A stretch of DNA of 64,000 bases, taken from Wenyingzhuangia sp. 2_MG-2023 (lineage in GTDB: Bacteria; Bacteroidota; Bacteroidia; Flavobacteriales; Flavobacteriaceae). Below are positions 36,056-45,106 of the stretch, one piece after another. Both the position numbers and the translations under genes were made by a program. Location of the stretch: NCBI RefSeq assembly GCF_030548295.1, contig NZ_JAUOSB010000004.1:62001-126000 (forward strand), written 5' to 3'. A model generated the notes under the pieces. That model was not told the DNA's origin. It saw only the letters and a program-made list of their open reading frames with translations, and searched no databases. Positions within the stretch are counted from its first letter, which is position 1. Each line of letters begins with the position of its first letter.

Positions 36056-36664
36056 ATGGAAAAAAAATATAAAATTATTATTGCTGACGATAATAAATTC
36101 TTTTTAGATGCACTTGACAACTATCTAAGTTCTTTTAAAGATTTTAAAGTAATGGCAACATGTAATTCTATAAAAGAAACTATTGTACAAACTAACAACA
36201 CCAATTTTGATCTTTTGATTCTGGATCTTAGTTTTAATGGTGAAAAATCTTTAGACTACCTTCAACAAATAAGACCTAAAGGATTGTCTTTTAAAATTAT
36301 CTGTTTAACAAGTTACAACAATGGAATTATAAAAGAAGAAGCCATCACCAATGGTATTGATTTGTTTATAGGAAAAGACAACGATTTAAAAAATTTTCCT
36401 ATCGCCATAAGAGAATTGTTAAACAACGCCCGTCAGAATTCTAAAAATGCTGAACTTTATTTAAAACCTGATTTGACCACTAGACAAATTGACATTATAA
36501 AAGCTTGCTTTGAATTTAGTACAGAAAAAGACATTGCAAATCATTTAGGAATCAGTATCAACACCCTAAAAACACACAAACAACATATATTTGCCAAAAC
36601 TTGCGCAAAAAACAACTTAGAACTGATTAAATATGGTATAAAGGAGGGAATTATTATTATATAA
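36056..36664 (+). CDS. NarL/FixJ-family response regulator
   Basis: I start at MEKKYKIIIADDN (36056); an in-frame upstream start would add 13 residues that do not belong to the receiver domain. The ~202-residue protein has an N-terminal receiver (acidic pair DD at 11-12, phospho-acceptor D57 in LLILDLSF) and a C-terminal LuxR-type helix-turn-helix (LTTRQIDIIKACFEFSTEKDIANHLGISINTLKTHKQHIF). The receiver Lys is present in GKDND. It controls transcription after phosphorylation by the kinase encoded 18 bp downstream. Palindromes upstream may be its own binding sites. Confidence 0.92.
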   Translation: MEKKYKIIIADDNKFFLDALDNYLSSFKDFKVMATCNSIKETIVQTNNTNFDLLILDLSFNGEKSLDYLQQIRPKGLSFKIICLTSYNNGIIKEEAITNGIDLFIGKDNDLKNFPIAIRELLNNARQNSKNAELYLKPDLTTRQIDIIKACFEFSTEKDIANHLGISINTLKTHKQHIFAKTCAKNNLELIKYGIKEGIIII

Positions 36665-36682
36665 TAAACCTACCTTTAATCC

Positions 36683-38464
36683 ATGAAATATGTTTACTTA
36701 ATCGTTGCCTTTCTTACAAGCATTTCTTTAGCCGCGCAAAGTAAAAACATCTACAAACAATGTTTTTTTTTAGCAGATTCTATTGAATGCAATTCTGTAA
36801 CCGAAGCGGTTGTTCATTTCAAAAATGGAGATTTTACCAAACCCTTTGGAAACAATGTTTACCATATTATTCCCTCTAACAAAACGGTTTGGTTTCATTT
36901 TAAAATACCGCCTCATAAAAACCACAGTTACTTTACCATTGCTAATTCCTATTTGCACCATGGAAAAGTATATACTTATAATGACACGCAACAAATAGAT
37001 AGTTTGGCAACTATAAACTACTATGAGAAATTTGGATTTAAGAATGTATTTTACAGACATCCCACATGGGAATTAAAAGCAACGAACAAAACCACTGATT
37101 GTTTTATACAAATTAGAGATGACGAACCCAAAGCAAGATTAGAATTGATTTTTAGCAATACTAACGAATTCTTAAAAAGGAATCAAATAGAGTATTTTTT
37201 ACTAGGTACAACCCTCACATTTTTGTCCTCTTTAATTCTTATTATTCTTTGTCTCTTTGTTACTCAGAAACAATTTAGTTTGCTGTGGTATGGTGGTTTT
37301 ATATTGTTTTTAATTACTGCAATTCTTGCTAACAAAGGTGTGGGAGCCCAATATATTTGGAATAATTATGATTTCTTAATACAATCCGCTAAAAGTTTTT
37401 CACACACATTGGCCACCATGTGTGCTGCGTTTTTTTATGCCAATTTTTATCCTCTAAAAAACAAATATCGTTACTTTAAAAAAATATTCTTAGGTATTGG
37501 ATATATTTGTTTGGCACTTGCTCTTGTTTACGTCTATAAAATGTGCTTTGGGGGACTGCCTTACTGGTATTTATTTGTTTGGACTATCTTAAAGATTTGC
37601 TTGGTCTCAACGGGATTGATACACGCATTTCTTCTCATCAAAAAAATAATCCCTGCTTATTTGGCTATTGGTTTTATCGTTTCAATTATTGGAACATTTA
37701 CATATCAATTTTACAATCCTATTCAAAATTCATCTTTGCTAAAAAGTTATTTTTTTACAGATATTTTTTACTTAACTGTAATTTTAGAATTGGTCTTGAT
37801 TATGTTCTATATTATTTCTGAAATTGTAAAAGGAAAACTACTTTCTATTACTTTGGAAAAAGAAAACTTAAAACTTAGAACTTCTTTATTGGGAATAGAA
37901 GATCAGCAAAAACATAAATTTTCTAGCAATGTGCACGATACTTTTGGTAGTTATATAGAAGCTTTAAACCTACAAGTATTAACCAACCCAAACACAGAAA
38001 AGCTTACAGAAATTATCAGTGCATTTAGAAATGAATATCAATTGTTGTTGACAAACATGTTTATCCCCAATGTATACGACAAAAATTTTAGAGAATCTAT
38101 TGAGAATTATTGTGATAAAATGAAGAGTTTGACTTCTCTAGACATTCACTTTTCATACACAAACACAACTCAATTACCTATTCCCAAAATTCATGCACAG
38201 GAAATCTATAAAATTATTACTGAACTTAGCGCTAACGTCATCAAACATTCTAAAGCAGAGAAACTTGTCATCAATTTTGTCTACTTTTCAAGTTACTTGT
38301 CTCTAGAAGTAAAAGACAACGGTACTGGTTTTTCAATCGTTAAAAACACAAAAGGAGTTGGTTTGCAAAGCGTAAAAAATAGAGTACAACTTTTAAAAGG
38401 TACTTTTTATTTAGATTCAATTCCAAATACAGGAACCACCATTAAAATAAATCTTCCTATCTAA
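36683..38464 (+). CDS. 7TMR-DISM sensor histidine kinase
   Basis: The 593-residue protein has a signal peptide, an extracytoplasmic beta domain (residues ~20-165) like the 7TMR-DISM extracellular domain 2, seven predicted membrane helices (~170-385), a short coiled coil, then a HisKA_3-type dimerisation helix with phospho-acceptor H418 (SSNVHDTFGSYIEAL) and an HATPase domain with N-box ELSANVIKHSKA, G1 VKDNGTGF and G2 GVGLQSVKNRVQLL. DISM domains often bind carbohydrates or similar ligands, so it may sense an external sugar. It pairs with the response regulator. The neighbouring glycan locus (38604 onward) is convergent and could be its target, but this is not shown by the sequence. Confidence 0.92.
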   Translation: MKYVYLIVAFLTSISLAAQSKNIYKQCFFLADSIECNSVTEAVVHFKNGDFTKPFGNNVYHIIPSNKTVWFHFKIPPHKNHSYFTIANSYLHHGKVYTYNDTQQIDSLATINYYEKFGFKNVFYRHPTWELKATNKTTDCFIQIRDDEPKARLELIFSNTNEFLKRNQIEYFLLGTTLTFLSSLILIILCLFVTQKQFSLLWYGGFILFLITAILANKGVGAQYIWNNYDFLIQSAKSFSHTLATMCAAFFYANFYPLKNKYRYFKKIFLGIGYICLALALVYVYKMCFGGLPYWYLFVWTILKICLVSTGLIHAFLLIKKIIPAYLAIGFIVSIIGTFTYQFYNPIQNSSLLKSYFFTDIFYLTVILELVLIMFYIISEIVKGKLLSITLEKENLKLRTSLLGIEDQQKHKFSSNVHDTFGSYIEALNLQVLTNPNTEKLTEIISAFRNEYQLLLTNMFIPNVYDKNFRESIENYCDKMKSLTSLDIHFSYTNTTQLPIPKIHAQEIYKIITELSANVIKHSKAEKLVINFVYFSSYLSLEVKDNGTGFSIVKNTKGVGLQSVKNRVQLLKGTFYLDSIPNTGTTIKINLPI

Positions 38465-38528
38465 AACACCACCTAAATTCAACCCCTCTAATTCCTTTAA
38501 AAAATTAAATATATTGACTATTTCAGAG

Positions 38529-38582
38529 CTGTTGTTTCTAACAAAAACATTGTCTTTATTCTATTCTTGTTAGAAACCACAG
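38529..38582. repeat. Inverted repeat between convergent kinase and GH117 genes
   Basis: CTGTTGTTTCTAACAA (38529-38544) pairs with its complement at 38567-38582 with one mismatch, leaving a 22-nt loop. It lies in the 139-bp convergent gap and probably limits read-through in both directions, although T-runs are weak. Confidence 0.6.
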
Positions 38583-38603
38583 TCTTAAAAAATAATTTAA
38601 CCT

Positions 38604-39635
38604 TTACTCCATCTCAAAACGTACCAAATACGCTTCTCCTTTTTTAACCTTCATGGCAATTCCCCAACCAGGAATATTATCTCCTTTATTTCCATCTTCT
38701 AAATCTGGGCGATACAAGCCTGGTGCTTTAGGGATATTGGTTAGATTTTCTGCCATCGTAGAAAAATGAATTCCATCCTTAGCATAATTAACGGTTTTAC
38801 TGATCGATGCTAATGAAGCCACTCCTCCTTCTTTTTTCCAAACCAATACCTCATGACTTTTATCTAAAAGTGCACCTTTATGTTTTACAAAAGGTCCTTC
38901 CGGTTGGTCTGCATAGGCAACACTCATTTGCGTTAACTTTGGTCCTTTAGCTCCATGAACAATAGACCTTCCTTTGTAATACAACAAAATCTTATTATTA
39001 CTTACCATTAAACTAGCATCATCTATTCTATAACTATCAAAATCTTCTGGTGTTTTACCAATCTCTAAAATAGGATTGTTTTCTACTCTTTTAAAAGGAC
39101 CATTAGGATTGTCTGCTACTGCTAAACCAAATGCAGTAAAATCTGTAGTATGATTTCCTTCAAACTCTCCTTTAGGATTCCCTGGGGTAGGCTTTACTCC
39201 TGTGTAATACAAATAATATTTTCCGTGGTAAGCCAAAATATTTGGAGTAAAAACTGAATGACTATCAAAAGCTCCTTTTTCTCCTAAACCTAATGCTTGT
39301 CCTTGCTCTTGCCAAGAATACCCTCCATCTTTAGAAGTTGCATACCATATAGTTGCCCAATAGCCCGAAGTTATAGGACTATCCATTCTAGAATACCAAA
39401 CATAATAAGTATCACCTACTTTAATCACATCACTGTTATCTCTTCGGTTGTAAAGACTATCTTTTCCTATACCCGTAATATTTTGATAGGTGAATTTTAA
39501 AGAAGATGTTTTTACAGAACTTACTAACTCTTGCTCTGTTTTTTCTTTGTTTTTATTTACACCACAACTTATTAGAGTGATTAAAGCAATAGAAGAACAA
39601 ATTTTTGTTACAATTTTATTTTTTTGATGTTTCAT
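38604..39635 (-). CDS. GH117-like exo-glycosidase lipoprotein
   Basis: The 343-residue protein has a lipoprotein signal (ITLISC, Cys 24) and a five-bladed beta-propeller matching GH117: RRDNSDVIKVGDTYYVWYSR (candidate Asp 66/69), GAFDSHSVFTPNIL, YRIDDASLMV (D205/D206) and KSHEVLVW, where the adjacent H261-E262 pair matches the His-Glu pair known in GH117 enzymes. Characterised members release 3,6-anhydro-L-galactose from agar oligosaccharides, though the family has other clades. It is the last gene of the long minus-strand locus. Substrate is inferred, not seen. Confidence 0.87.
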   Translation of the reverse strand: MKHQKNKIVTKICSSIALITLISCGVNKNKEKTEQELVSSVKTSSLKFTYQNITGIGKDSLYNRRDNSDVIKVGDTYYVWYSRMDSPITSGYWATIWYATSKDGGYSWQEQGQALGLGEKGAFDSHSVFTPNILAYHGKYYLYYTGVKPTPGNPKGEFEGNHTTDFTAFGLAVADNPNGPFKRVENNPILEIGKTPEDFDSYRIDDASLMVSNNKILLYYKGRSIVHGAKGPKLTQMSVAYADQPEGPFVKHKGALLDKSHEVLVWKKEGGVASLASISKTVNYAKDGIHFSTMAENLTNIPKAPGLYRPDLEDGNKGDNIPGWGIAMKVKKGEAYLVRFEME

Positions 39636-39636
39636 T

Positions 39637-40569
39637 TTATTTCTTTTTTATTTCATTCAGACTTTTTTCATCTATAGCATAGATAATTGTTTCTATGGTG
39701 CCATCTTCTCTAAATTTCATCTTATCAAAGCAGGTAGATCTCTTATGAAAAGATCCCTCATTTACATCTCCTCTGTGGTAAAAAAAGTACCATTCCTTTT
39801 TAAATTCTATTACTGATGCATGATTAGGAGCATTAGGAGCATCTGGAGCTAATTTACCCTTAGGCATAGCATATTGAGGTAGAGGAGAGTCTGCCATCCA
39901 ATAATTGGTATTTTTACCAACTCTTGCATGAAAATAATACGTTTTTTTGCGTTTGAATACATGTACTGCTTCATTCACCTTTTCTTTACTTAACTGCACC
40001 CAAGCCCCATCTAATTCAATCATATTATCTTTTAACTTAGCCCCCATAATATGTGATCCCGGCTCTCCTATATCCACTTTATGATCGTTTCCATATATAT
40101 AAGCCTGACCATCATCATCTACTATCACACAAGGATCAAAAATGCTGGTAATTTTATCAGTAACAGCTTCTTCCCAAGGACCTATAGGACTACGACTTTT
40201 TGCAACACCTATGTTTGTTTTATCATAAGGAAAATAAAAATAATACCATCCGTTTTTATAAGCCACGTCTGGTGCATTCATCTGACCATATGCCCAATCA
40301 TAAGATCTTGGCTTAAGCACCACTCCATGGTTCGTCCATGTTTTCATATCGGGAGAAGATAATACCGCATAGTCTTGCATTGTTTTATAAGACACCGCAT
40401 TGGGCACGTCTCTAGAGCTGTAAACATAGACTGTATCCTTAAAAACCTCTGCTGCAGGATCGGCAGCATAAATAAAATTTTTAGCTGTCTTTTTTAAAAT
40501 AGGATTTTGAATTCCCCGGCAGCTACCTAACATTATTACTAAAACTAGTATACTTAATTTATTGATCAT
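39637..40569 (-). CDS. GH43-family glycosidase lipoprotein
   Basis: I start at MINKLSILVLVIMLGSC (40569): this gives a clean lipoprotein signal, whereas an upstream in-frame start overlaps the sulfatase gene and adds 25 charged residues. The 310-residue mature fold is a beta-propeller with the GH43 triad in view: D37 in AADPA (base), D145 in IFDPCVIVDDDG and E200 in VNEAVHVF (acid). GH43 enzymes remove beta-D-xylose, alpha-L-arabinose or galactose units, depending on subfamily. It lies 17 bp downstream of a sulfatase and 1 bp before GH117, so the pair is cotranscribed. The exact sugar cannot be called. Confidence 0.87.
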   Translation of the reverse strand: MINKLSILVLVIMLGSCRGIQNPILKKTAKNFIYAADPAAEVFKDTVYVYSSRDVPNAVSYKTMQDYAVLSSPDMKTWTNHGVVLKPRSYDWAYGQMNAPDVAYKNGWYYFYFPYDKTNIGVAKSRSPIGPWEEAVTDKITSIFDPCVIVDDDGQAYIYGNDHKVDIGEPGSHIMGAKLKDNMIELDGAWVQLSKEKVNEAVHVFKRKKTYYFHARVGKNTNYWMADSPLPQYAMPKGKLAPDAPNAPNHASVIEFKKEWYFFYHRGDVNEGSFHKRSTCFDKMKFREDGTIETIIYAIDEKSLNEIKKK

Positions 40570-40586
40570 ATTGCATATTTTATATT

Positions 40587-42098
40587 CTAAGTAGATTTTA
40601 AGACGGATACTGGGGGTAACGGAACATGGTTCTCTTTTCTCCAATTAACTAATTCCTCCAACAACTGCATCGTTTTTTTTGGATTTTGGTCTACAAGATT
40701 TTCTGTTTCTTTTAAATCTTCTTTTAAATTGTAAAGCTCTACTTTTCCATCATTTACAAACTGAATCAACTTCCAGTTTCCTTTTCTAATAATTGAACAT
40801 GGTGGATTTTTATAAGTACTAGCGATATGCCAAAAAAGAGAGCGTTCGGTAAAACTTATATCTTGTAAGAGCGGAACAATACTTTTACCATCTAAAATAC
40901 CTTTGTAATCTTTAATTTTAGCCAACTCTAAAAACGTAGGAAAATAATCCATTCCACAAATAGGCATATCAGAGTTTCCTGGTTTTATACTTCCTTTCCA
41001 ATTTACAAAAGCAGGTACTCTAATTCCTCCTTCATAAACAGTTCCCTTAGCTCCACGCAATGTATTCGTGTTACTTTGTAAACCGTTGAACCCATTGTCT
41101 GAAGTAAAGATTACTATAGTATTCTCTCTTAATCCCTCTTGATCTAAATAATCAAAAATGCGTTTTACATTTTCATCAATAGAAGCAATCATAGTTGCAT
41201 AACCCGCAATTTCTTCTAATCGTTCTTCTCCTTGTCCCGTTATAGTATCTGGAAGTTTATTTAAAAACTTTTGATATTGCTTTGAATTTCTTGGTACTGT
41301 TGGACGATGTGGAGCATAGTAATGAAGATTGACAAAAAATGGTGCTGTTTTATTTTCTTTTATAAAATGAATCGCTTCATCTGTTAACCTATCTGTCAGC
41401 CATTCATCATCATTTCTATCCTCTATAAAAGGATTTTTAAAGGGGGCTTTGTAACCTCCACTTTCAGATTTGTATCCTTTGGCATAACCTCTTGCAGGAT
41501 CTCCCCACCAAGAACCTCCAACATTTTTATCAAATCCTTTTCCTACAGGATAATATTGTTGAATTTCTGCTGATTTATGATCAGACAACCAGTCTAAATT
41601 TCCATTGGCGGGTTGTTTTAATGGTTTAACAAATGGATCATTAGTTTCTTCCTCTGGATTGGGTCCCACCACATGCCATTTACCCAAATGAATAGACTTG
41701 TAACCTGCATCTTTTAAAGGTGCTGCATACATGGTATGTTTTAAATCAACTGTCCAACGTGAGAAAATATTATGTTGTGCATCCCCTTTTTCTAACACAG
41801 GCACATTGTAAACTCCAGTTCTAAAAGATTGTTTACCCGTTAACAAAGCTGCTCTTGAGGGTGAGCATGTTGGATACATATATGCATTACTAAACACCAA
41901 ACTCTCTTTAGCAAATCTGTCTAAATTTGGAGTCTCAAACCATTTGCTCCCCATAAAACCAACATCTTGCCAACCTAAATCATCAGCCATAATAAAAATA
42001 ATATTAGGCTTTTTTACTTGTTTGTTTTGACTAATACCCACAAATGCTATAAAAAGGAAACCACAAACCAGGTTTATCGTTTTAAAGATTTTCATCAT
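40587..42098 (-). CDS. Secreted sulfatase (S1 family) 1
   Basis: The 503-residue protein has a signal peptide (cut near GISQ) and the S1 sulfatase pattern: IMADDLGWQD (metal Asp pair), CSPSR with C78 to be turned into formylglycine, GKWHV and TSDNG near residue 335. Formylglycine needs a maturase (FGE or anSME), not found in the window. It would remove sulfate esters from a glycan in the periplasm or outside. It is one of eight sulfatases in the locus and lies between the GH43 gene and the DUF6786-like gene (1-bp gap). Confidence 0.93.
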   Translation of the reverse strand: MMKIFKTINLVCGFLFIAFVGISQNKQVKKPNIIFIMADDLGWQDVGFMGSKWFETPNLDRFAKESLVFSNAYMYPTCSPSRAALLTGKQSFRTGVYNVPVLEKGDAQHNIFSRWTVDLKHTMYAAPLKDAGYKSIHLGKWHVVGPNPEEETNDPFVKPLKQPANGNLDWLSDHKSAEIQQYYPVGKGFDKNVGGSWWGDPARGYAKGYKSESGGYKAPFKNPFIEDRNDDEWLTDRLTDEAIHFIKENKTAPFFVNLHYYAPHRPTVPRNSKQYQKFLNKLPDTITGQGEERLEEIAGYATMIASIDENVKRIFDYLDQEGLRENTIVIFTSDNGFNGLQSNTNTLRGAKGTVYEGGIRVPAFVNWKGSIKPGNSDMPICGMDYFPTFLELAKIKDYKGILDGKSIVPLLQDISFTERSLFWHIASTYKNPPCSIIRKGNWKLIQFVNDGKVELYNLKEDLKETENLVDQNPKKTMQLLEELVNWRKENHVPLPPVSVLKST

Positions 42099-42099
42099 T

Positions 42100-43395
42100 T
42101 TAGTTAAAAATTGTTTTTACATCCTCTACAGATGTTCCAAAAAGTTGTTTTATTATTGGATTTAACCTTGCTACATCCCCTTCTATATGACAAGTTAATT
42201 GTACATGCGTTCCACTTTCTCCAGGCTCTAAAGCCAATGCTGGCGATGATGTTTCTAACTCATAAAAAGGCCCTAAAGGCTTTGCTCCTAGTTCTGGCTC
42301 TCCATCATTGTAGGCATTGACAACATCTCCCTCAAAAGGTTCGTCCTGAATTTCCCACATAGAGTTTACATAATCTATTGCATTTTTAGGCTTGTTGTAT
42401 TTTACCAGTGTTAAAATTCTGTTTTTAGAATCGTAAGAACCCGCTATGTTTTTAGCTCTTTTAGGAGACAGCCCTATTTTACTTCTATACGCTCCATCTC
42501 CTTTAAAATAAATAACACCTTCTTTCACTACCAAACGATCTGAGGGTACTCTTCCAAAATAAGTATCATTTACTACCTTTCCCAATTCAGCATCATCACC
42601 TTGAACATAAGGAACCATAATTATAGTATTTGGCGAATGATTGAACATACCTAACAACCAAATAGAAAGCAATCCGGTTTCTTTTTTCCAATTGGTTTTC
42701 CCTAAGTTTGTAAGTGTATTGGTCGTTTTATATGCAACCGTTTTTAATTCATCTGAAAAGGTATTTAACCCTAATTCTTTTTGAATTTCAGTTCTTGATA
42801 AAACAGCAATCTCACGTTCAATACCTAAATCAAATTGAAATCCAGAATAATTTTTTAAAGAGGCCTTTTTAGTAAAAATCGCTTTGTTTGAGGTTACGCT
42901 TTTTACATCAAAATGATCTAAGTCTATTAGCTTTGGAGTATACCAATTATCTAATGTAAATTCTGCTCCATTTTTAAAGAAAATAGAATATTGCCCTCCT
43001 TCTGGCCCTAACCAAAAACGTTCCTCTCCTCCAAACACATTAATATGTTCTAAGGTATCTTTGGATTTGAACAAATCTCTGTTAATCCAACCGTAGCTTC
43101 TTCCCTCATTTCCAAAAGCACTACTGGTCATTACTCTACCTTGTAATGCAGCAGAAATAGCTACTTTTGATTGCTTTGATTCATCTGTAAGTTCAATGAT
43201 CTTTATGTAATCTTGCATAAAAGCAACATCATCACCATAGGTAGCTCCTTCTATTTGTTCACTTTGATCTTGCTGAATATTTAAAGAATTGTCTTTACTT
43301 TCAGATTTTTTTTTGGTTTCACAAGAAATCATTAAAATTATTGACAAGACCAAAAACCCTGTTGTTTGATTTTTTTTCATTTGTGTATTTTTCAT
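42100..43395 (-). CDS. DUF6786-like lipoprotein of unknown activity
   Basis: The 431-residue protein has a lipoprotein signal ending in LILMISC (Cys 25); ATG codons at residues 1 and 6 are both possible starts. The rest is beta-rich with no motif of a known glycosidase, lyase or sulfatase; GWINRDLF, ERFWLGPEGGQYSIFF and the C-terminal HVQLTCHIEGD are notable conserved-looking blocks, and the arrangement resembles galactose-mutarotase-like supersandwich folds (a guess). I recall similar proteins under DUF6786. It sits within the sulfatase/glycosidase operon between two sulfatases, 1 bp and 6 bp away, so a role in glycan breakdown is likely. Catalysis is unproven. Confidence 0.75.
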   Translation of the reverse strand: MKNTQMKKNQTTGFLVLSIILMISCETKKKSESKDNSLNIQQDQSEQIEGATYGDDVAFMQDYIKIIELTDESKQSKVAISAALQGRVMTSSAFGNEGRSYGWINRDLFKSKDTLEHINVFGGEERFWLGPEGGQYSIFFKNGAEFTLDNWYTPKLIDLDHFDVKSVTSNKAIFTKKASLKNYSGFQFDLGIEREIAVLSRTEIQKELGLNTFSDELKTVAYKTTNTLTNLGKTNWKKETGLLSIWLLGMFNHSPNTIIMVPYVQGDDAELGKVVNDTYFGRVPSDRLVVKEGVIYFKGDGAYRSKIGLSPKRAKNIAGSYDSKNRILTLVKYNKPKNAIDYVNSMWEIQDEPFEGDVVNAYNDGEPELGAKPLGPFYELETSSPALALEPGESGTHVQLTCHIEGDVARLNPIIKQLFGTSVEDVKTIFN

Positions 43396-43401
43396 AAAAA
43401 T

Positions 43402-44982
43402 CTAATTCGTTTTTGGTCTATACGTTTCTAAAACAGCTTCCATTTCTTTAACCTTTTCAGGGTATTGTTTGTATACATTGGTGGTTTGATATTTATCTTT
43501 TGACAAATTGTACAATTGTGCTACTGGAGCTTCTTTTTTAATTTTACCATCCTTTATATCACTGTTCACACTTCCTACAAATTCTATTGCAGGAGCACCT
43601 CCCCATGCATGATGATTTGGTTTAGATCCTGAAAAACCTCCACTACCTTGCGCAGGTATATACATCCATTTTCCTTTTCTAAGAGATAAATGACCTTCTT
43701 TTCTTGGAGCTAATATCAATTCTTTTCTAATATTCTCCTTTGGATTGTCTATCAAAGCAGCCAATATATTTACACTATCTGTATTCTCTAACTCATTACC
43801 TTCTTGTTTTGTAATCGCCATAAATGTAGCCAACATATCTACATTACATATTAGTTGATTAGACACTGTTCCTGCTTGGATCTTACCAGGCCATTTGGCA
43901 ATAAACGGTATGCGATGACCACCTTCCCAAACTCCAAATTTAAATCCTAGCAAATCTCCATTAATTTTATGCCCAGCTTTTATGGCATTACGACCTCCTA
44001 AATTTAACATTGCACCGTTATCACTGGTAAATATTACCAATGTATTATTACTAACTCCTTGTTTTTCTAGTGTAGCCAAAACTTCACCAACCATCCAATC
44101 TAATTCTTGAATAAAATCACCATAAAGAGTTGCATCACTTTTTCCTTGGAAGTTTTTTCCTGGTGTAAAAGGGTGGTGAATATGTGTAGTAGCCATGTAT
44201 AAAAAGAATGGATTTTCTTTTTCTTTGGTTGTTTTATCTGTAATCCAATTCACTGCTTTTTCTGTTAACACTTGTCCAACTGTATAATCATTGTACAATT
44301 TGTGAGCAACTTTAGCTCCTTTAAACATATTAACCGTTCGTTGAGATGCTTCTTTTGGAATGGGTGTAATTGGAGTCACTTCATTGGGTTTTCCTTTACC
44401 TATATACACCAAAGGATCTTTTGAATCTCCTCCAACTACCTGTGTGTTTTCTACATACACATAAGGTGGTGCACTATTTACAATAGGAACTCCGTAGTAA
44501 TAATCAAAACCAACATCGTTAGGACCTGGACTTAACGGTTCTTGCCAATTATTTTCTCCAATCTTAAAACCTAAATGCCATTTTCCCAAAGCAGCAGTTG
44601 CATAACCGCTATTTTTAAACACATCGGCTATGGTGGTTTGGTTCGGTTTAATTAATAATTCTGAAGTGATGGGAGCTGGCCCCCAGATTCCTTTTCCGTT
44701 ATTTGCTCTTACAGGATATTGCCCTGTTAGTAATGCATAACGAGATGGTGTACAAACTGCAGAAGCAGAATGAGCATCTGTAAATATTTTCCCTTCACTT
44801 GCTAATTGATCAATATTCGGTGTTTTCACTTTCGTAGCACCATAGCACCCTAAATCTCCATAGCCCAAATCATCAGCATTGATTAAAACAACATTTGGTA
44901 ATTTTTGATTGGCTTGTGCAAAGCTAAATTGACTCAATATTAAGACGATACAAAAGGTTAAAAAGTTTTTTTTATGATACAT
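43402..44982 (-). CDS. Secreted sulfatase (S1 family) 2
   Basis: The 526-residue protein has a signal peptide (cut near FAQA) and S1 motifs: INADDLGYGDLGCYG, CTPSR with C77, GKWHLGF and FTSDNGAML. It is arylsulfatase A-like and shares VYVEN and a similar layout with the sulfatase at 57449-58999. A 124-bp gap upstream of its start (44983-45106), the widest in this half of the locus, could hold a promoter, although I saw no exact TAnnTTTG there. Confidence 0.93.
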   Translation of the reverse strand: MYHKKNFLTFCIVLILSQFSFAQANQKLPNVVLINADDLGYGDLGCYGATKVKTPNIDQLASEGKIFTDAHSASAVCTPSRYALLTGQYPVRANNGKGIWGPAPITSELLIKPNQTTIADVFKNSGYATAALGKWHLGFKIGENNWQEPLSPGPNDVGFDYYYGVPIVNSAPPYVYVENTQVVGGDSKDPLVYIGKGKPNEVTPITPIPKEASQRTVNMFKGAKVAHKLYNDYTVGQVLTEKAVNWITDKTTKEKENPFFLYMATTHIHHPFTPGKNFQGKSDATLYGDFIQELDWMVGEVLATLEKQGVSNNTLVIFTSDNGAMLNLGGRNAIKAGHKINGDLLGFKFGVWEGGHRIPFIAKWPGKIQAGTVSNQLICNVDMLATFMAITKQEGNELENTDSVNILAALIDNPKENIRKELILAPRKEGHLSLRKGKWMYIPAQGSGGFSGSKPNHHAWGGAPAIEFVGSVNSDIKDGKIKKEAPVAQLYNLSKDKYQTTNVYKQYPEKVKEMEAVLETYRPKTN

Positions 44983-45106
44983 AGTTTTATAATTTATTGG
45001 GTTTATAGAGTAGAGTTCACTTACGTTAATCGTGATTTTTAATTTCCTGAGTATAAATATTTATGGAATTAATAAGACCTCTCTAAAATTTTACTTTGAT
45101 AATGAT

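Noticed and set aside
40570-40644. N-terminal extension of the GH43 gene
   Set aside because: It overlaps the upstream sulfatase gene and puts 25 charged residues before a clean lipoprotein signal that begins at 40569.
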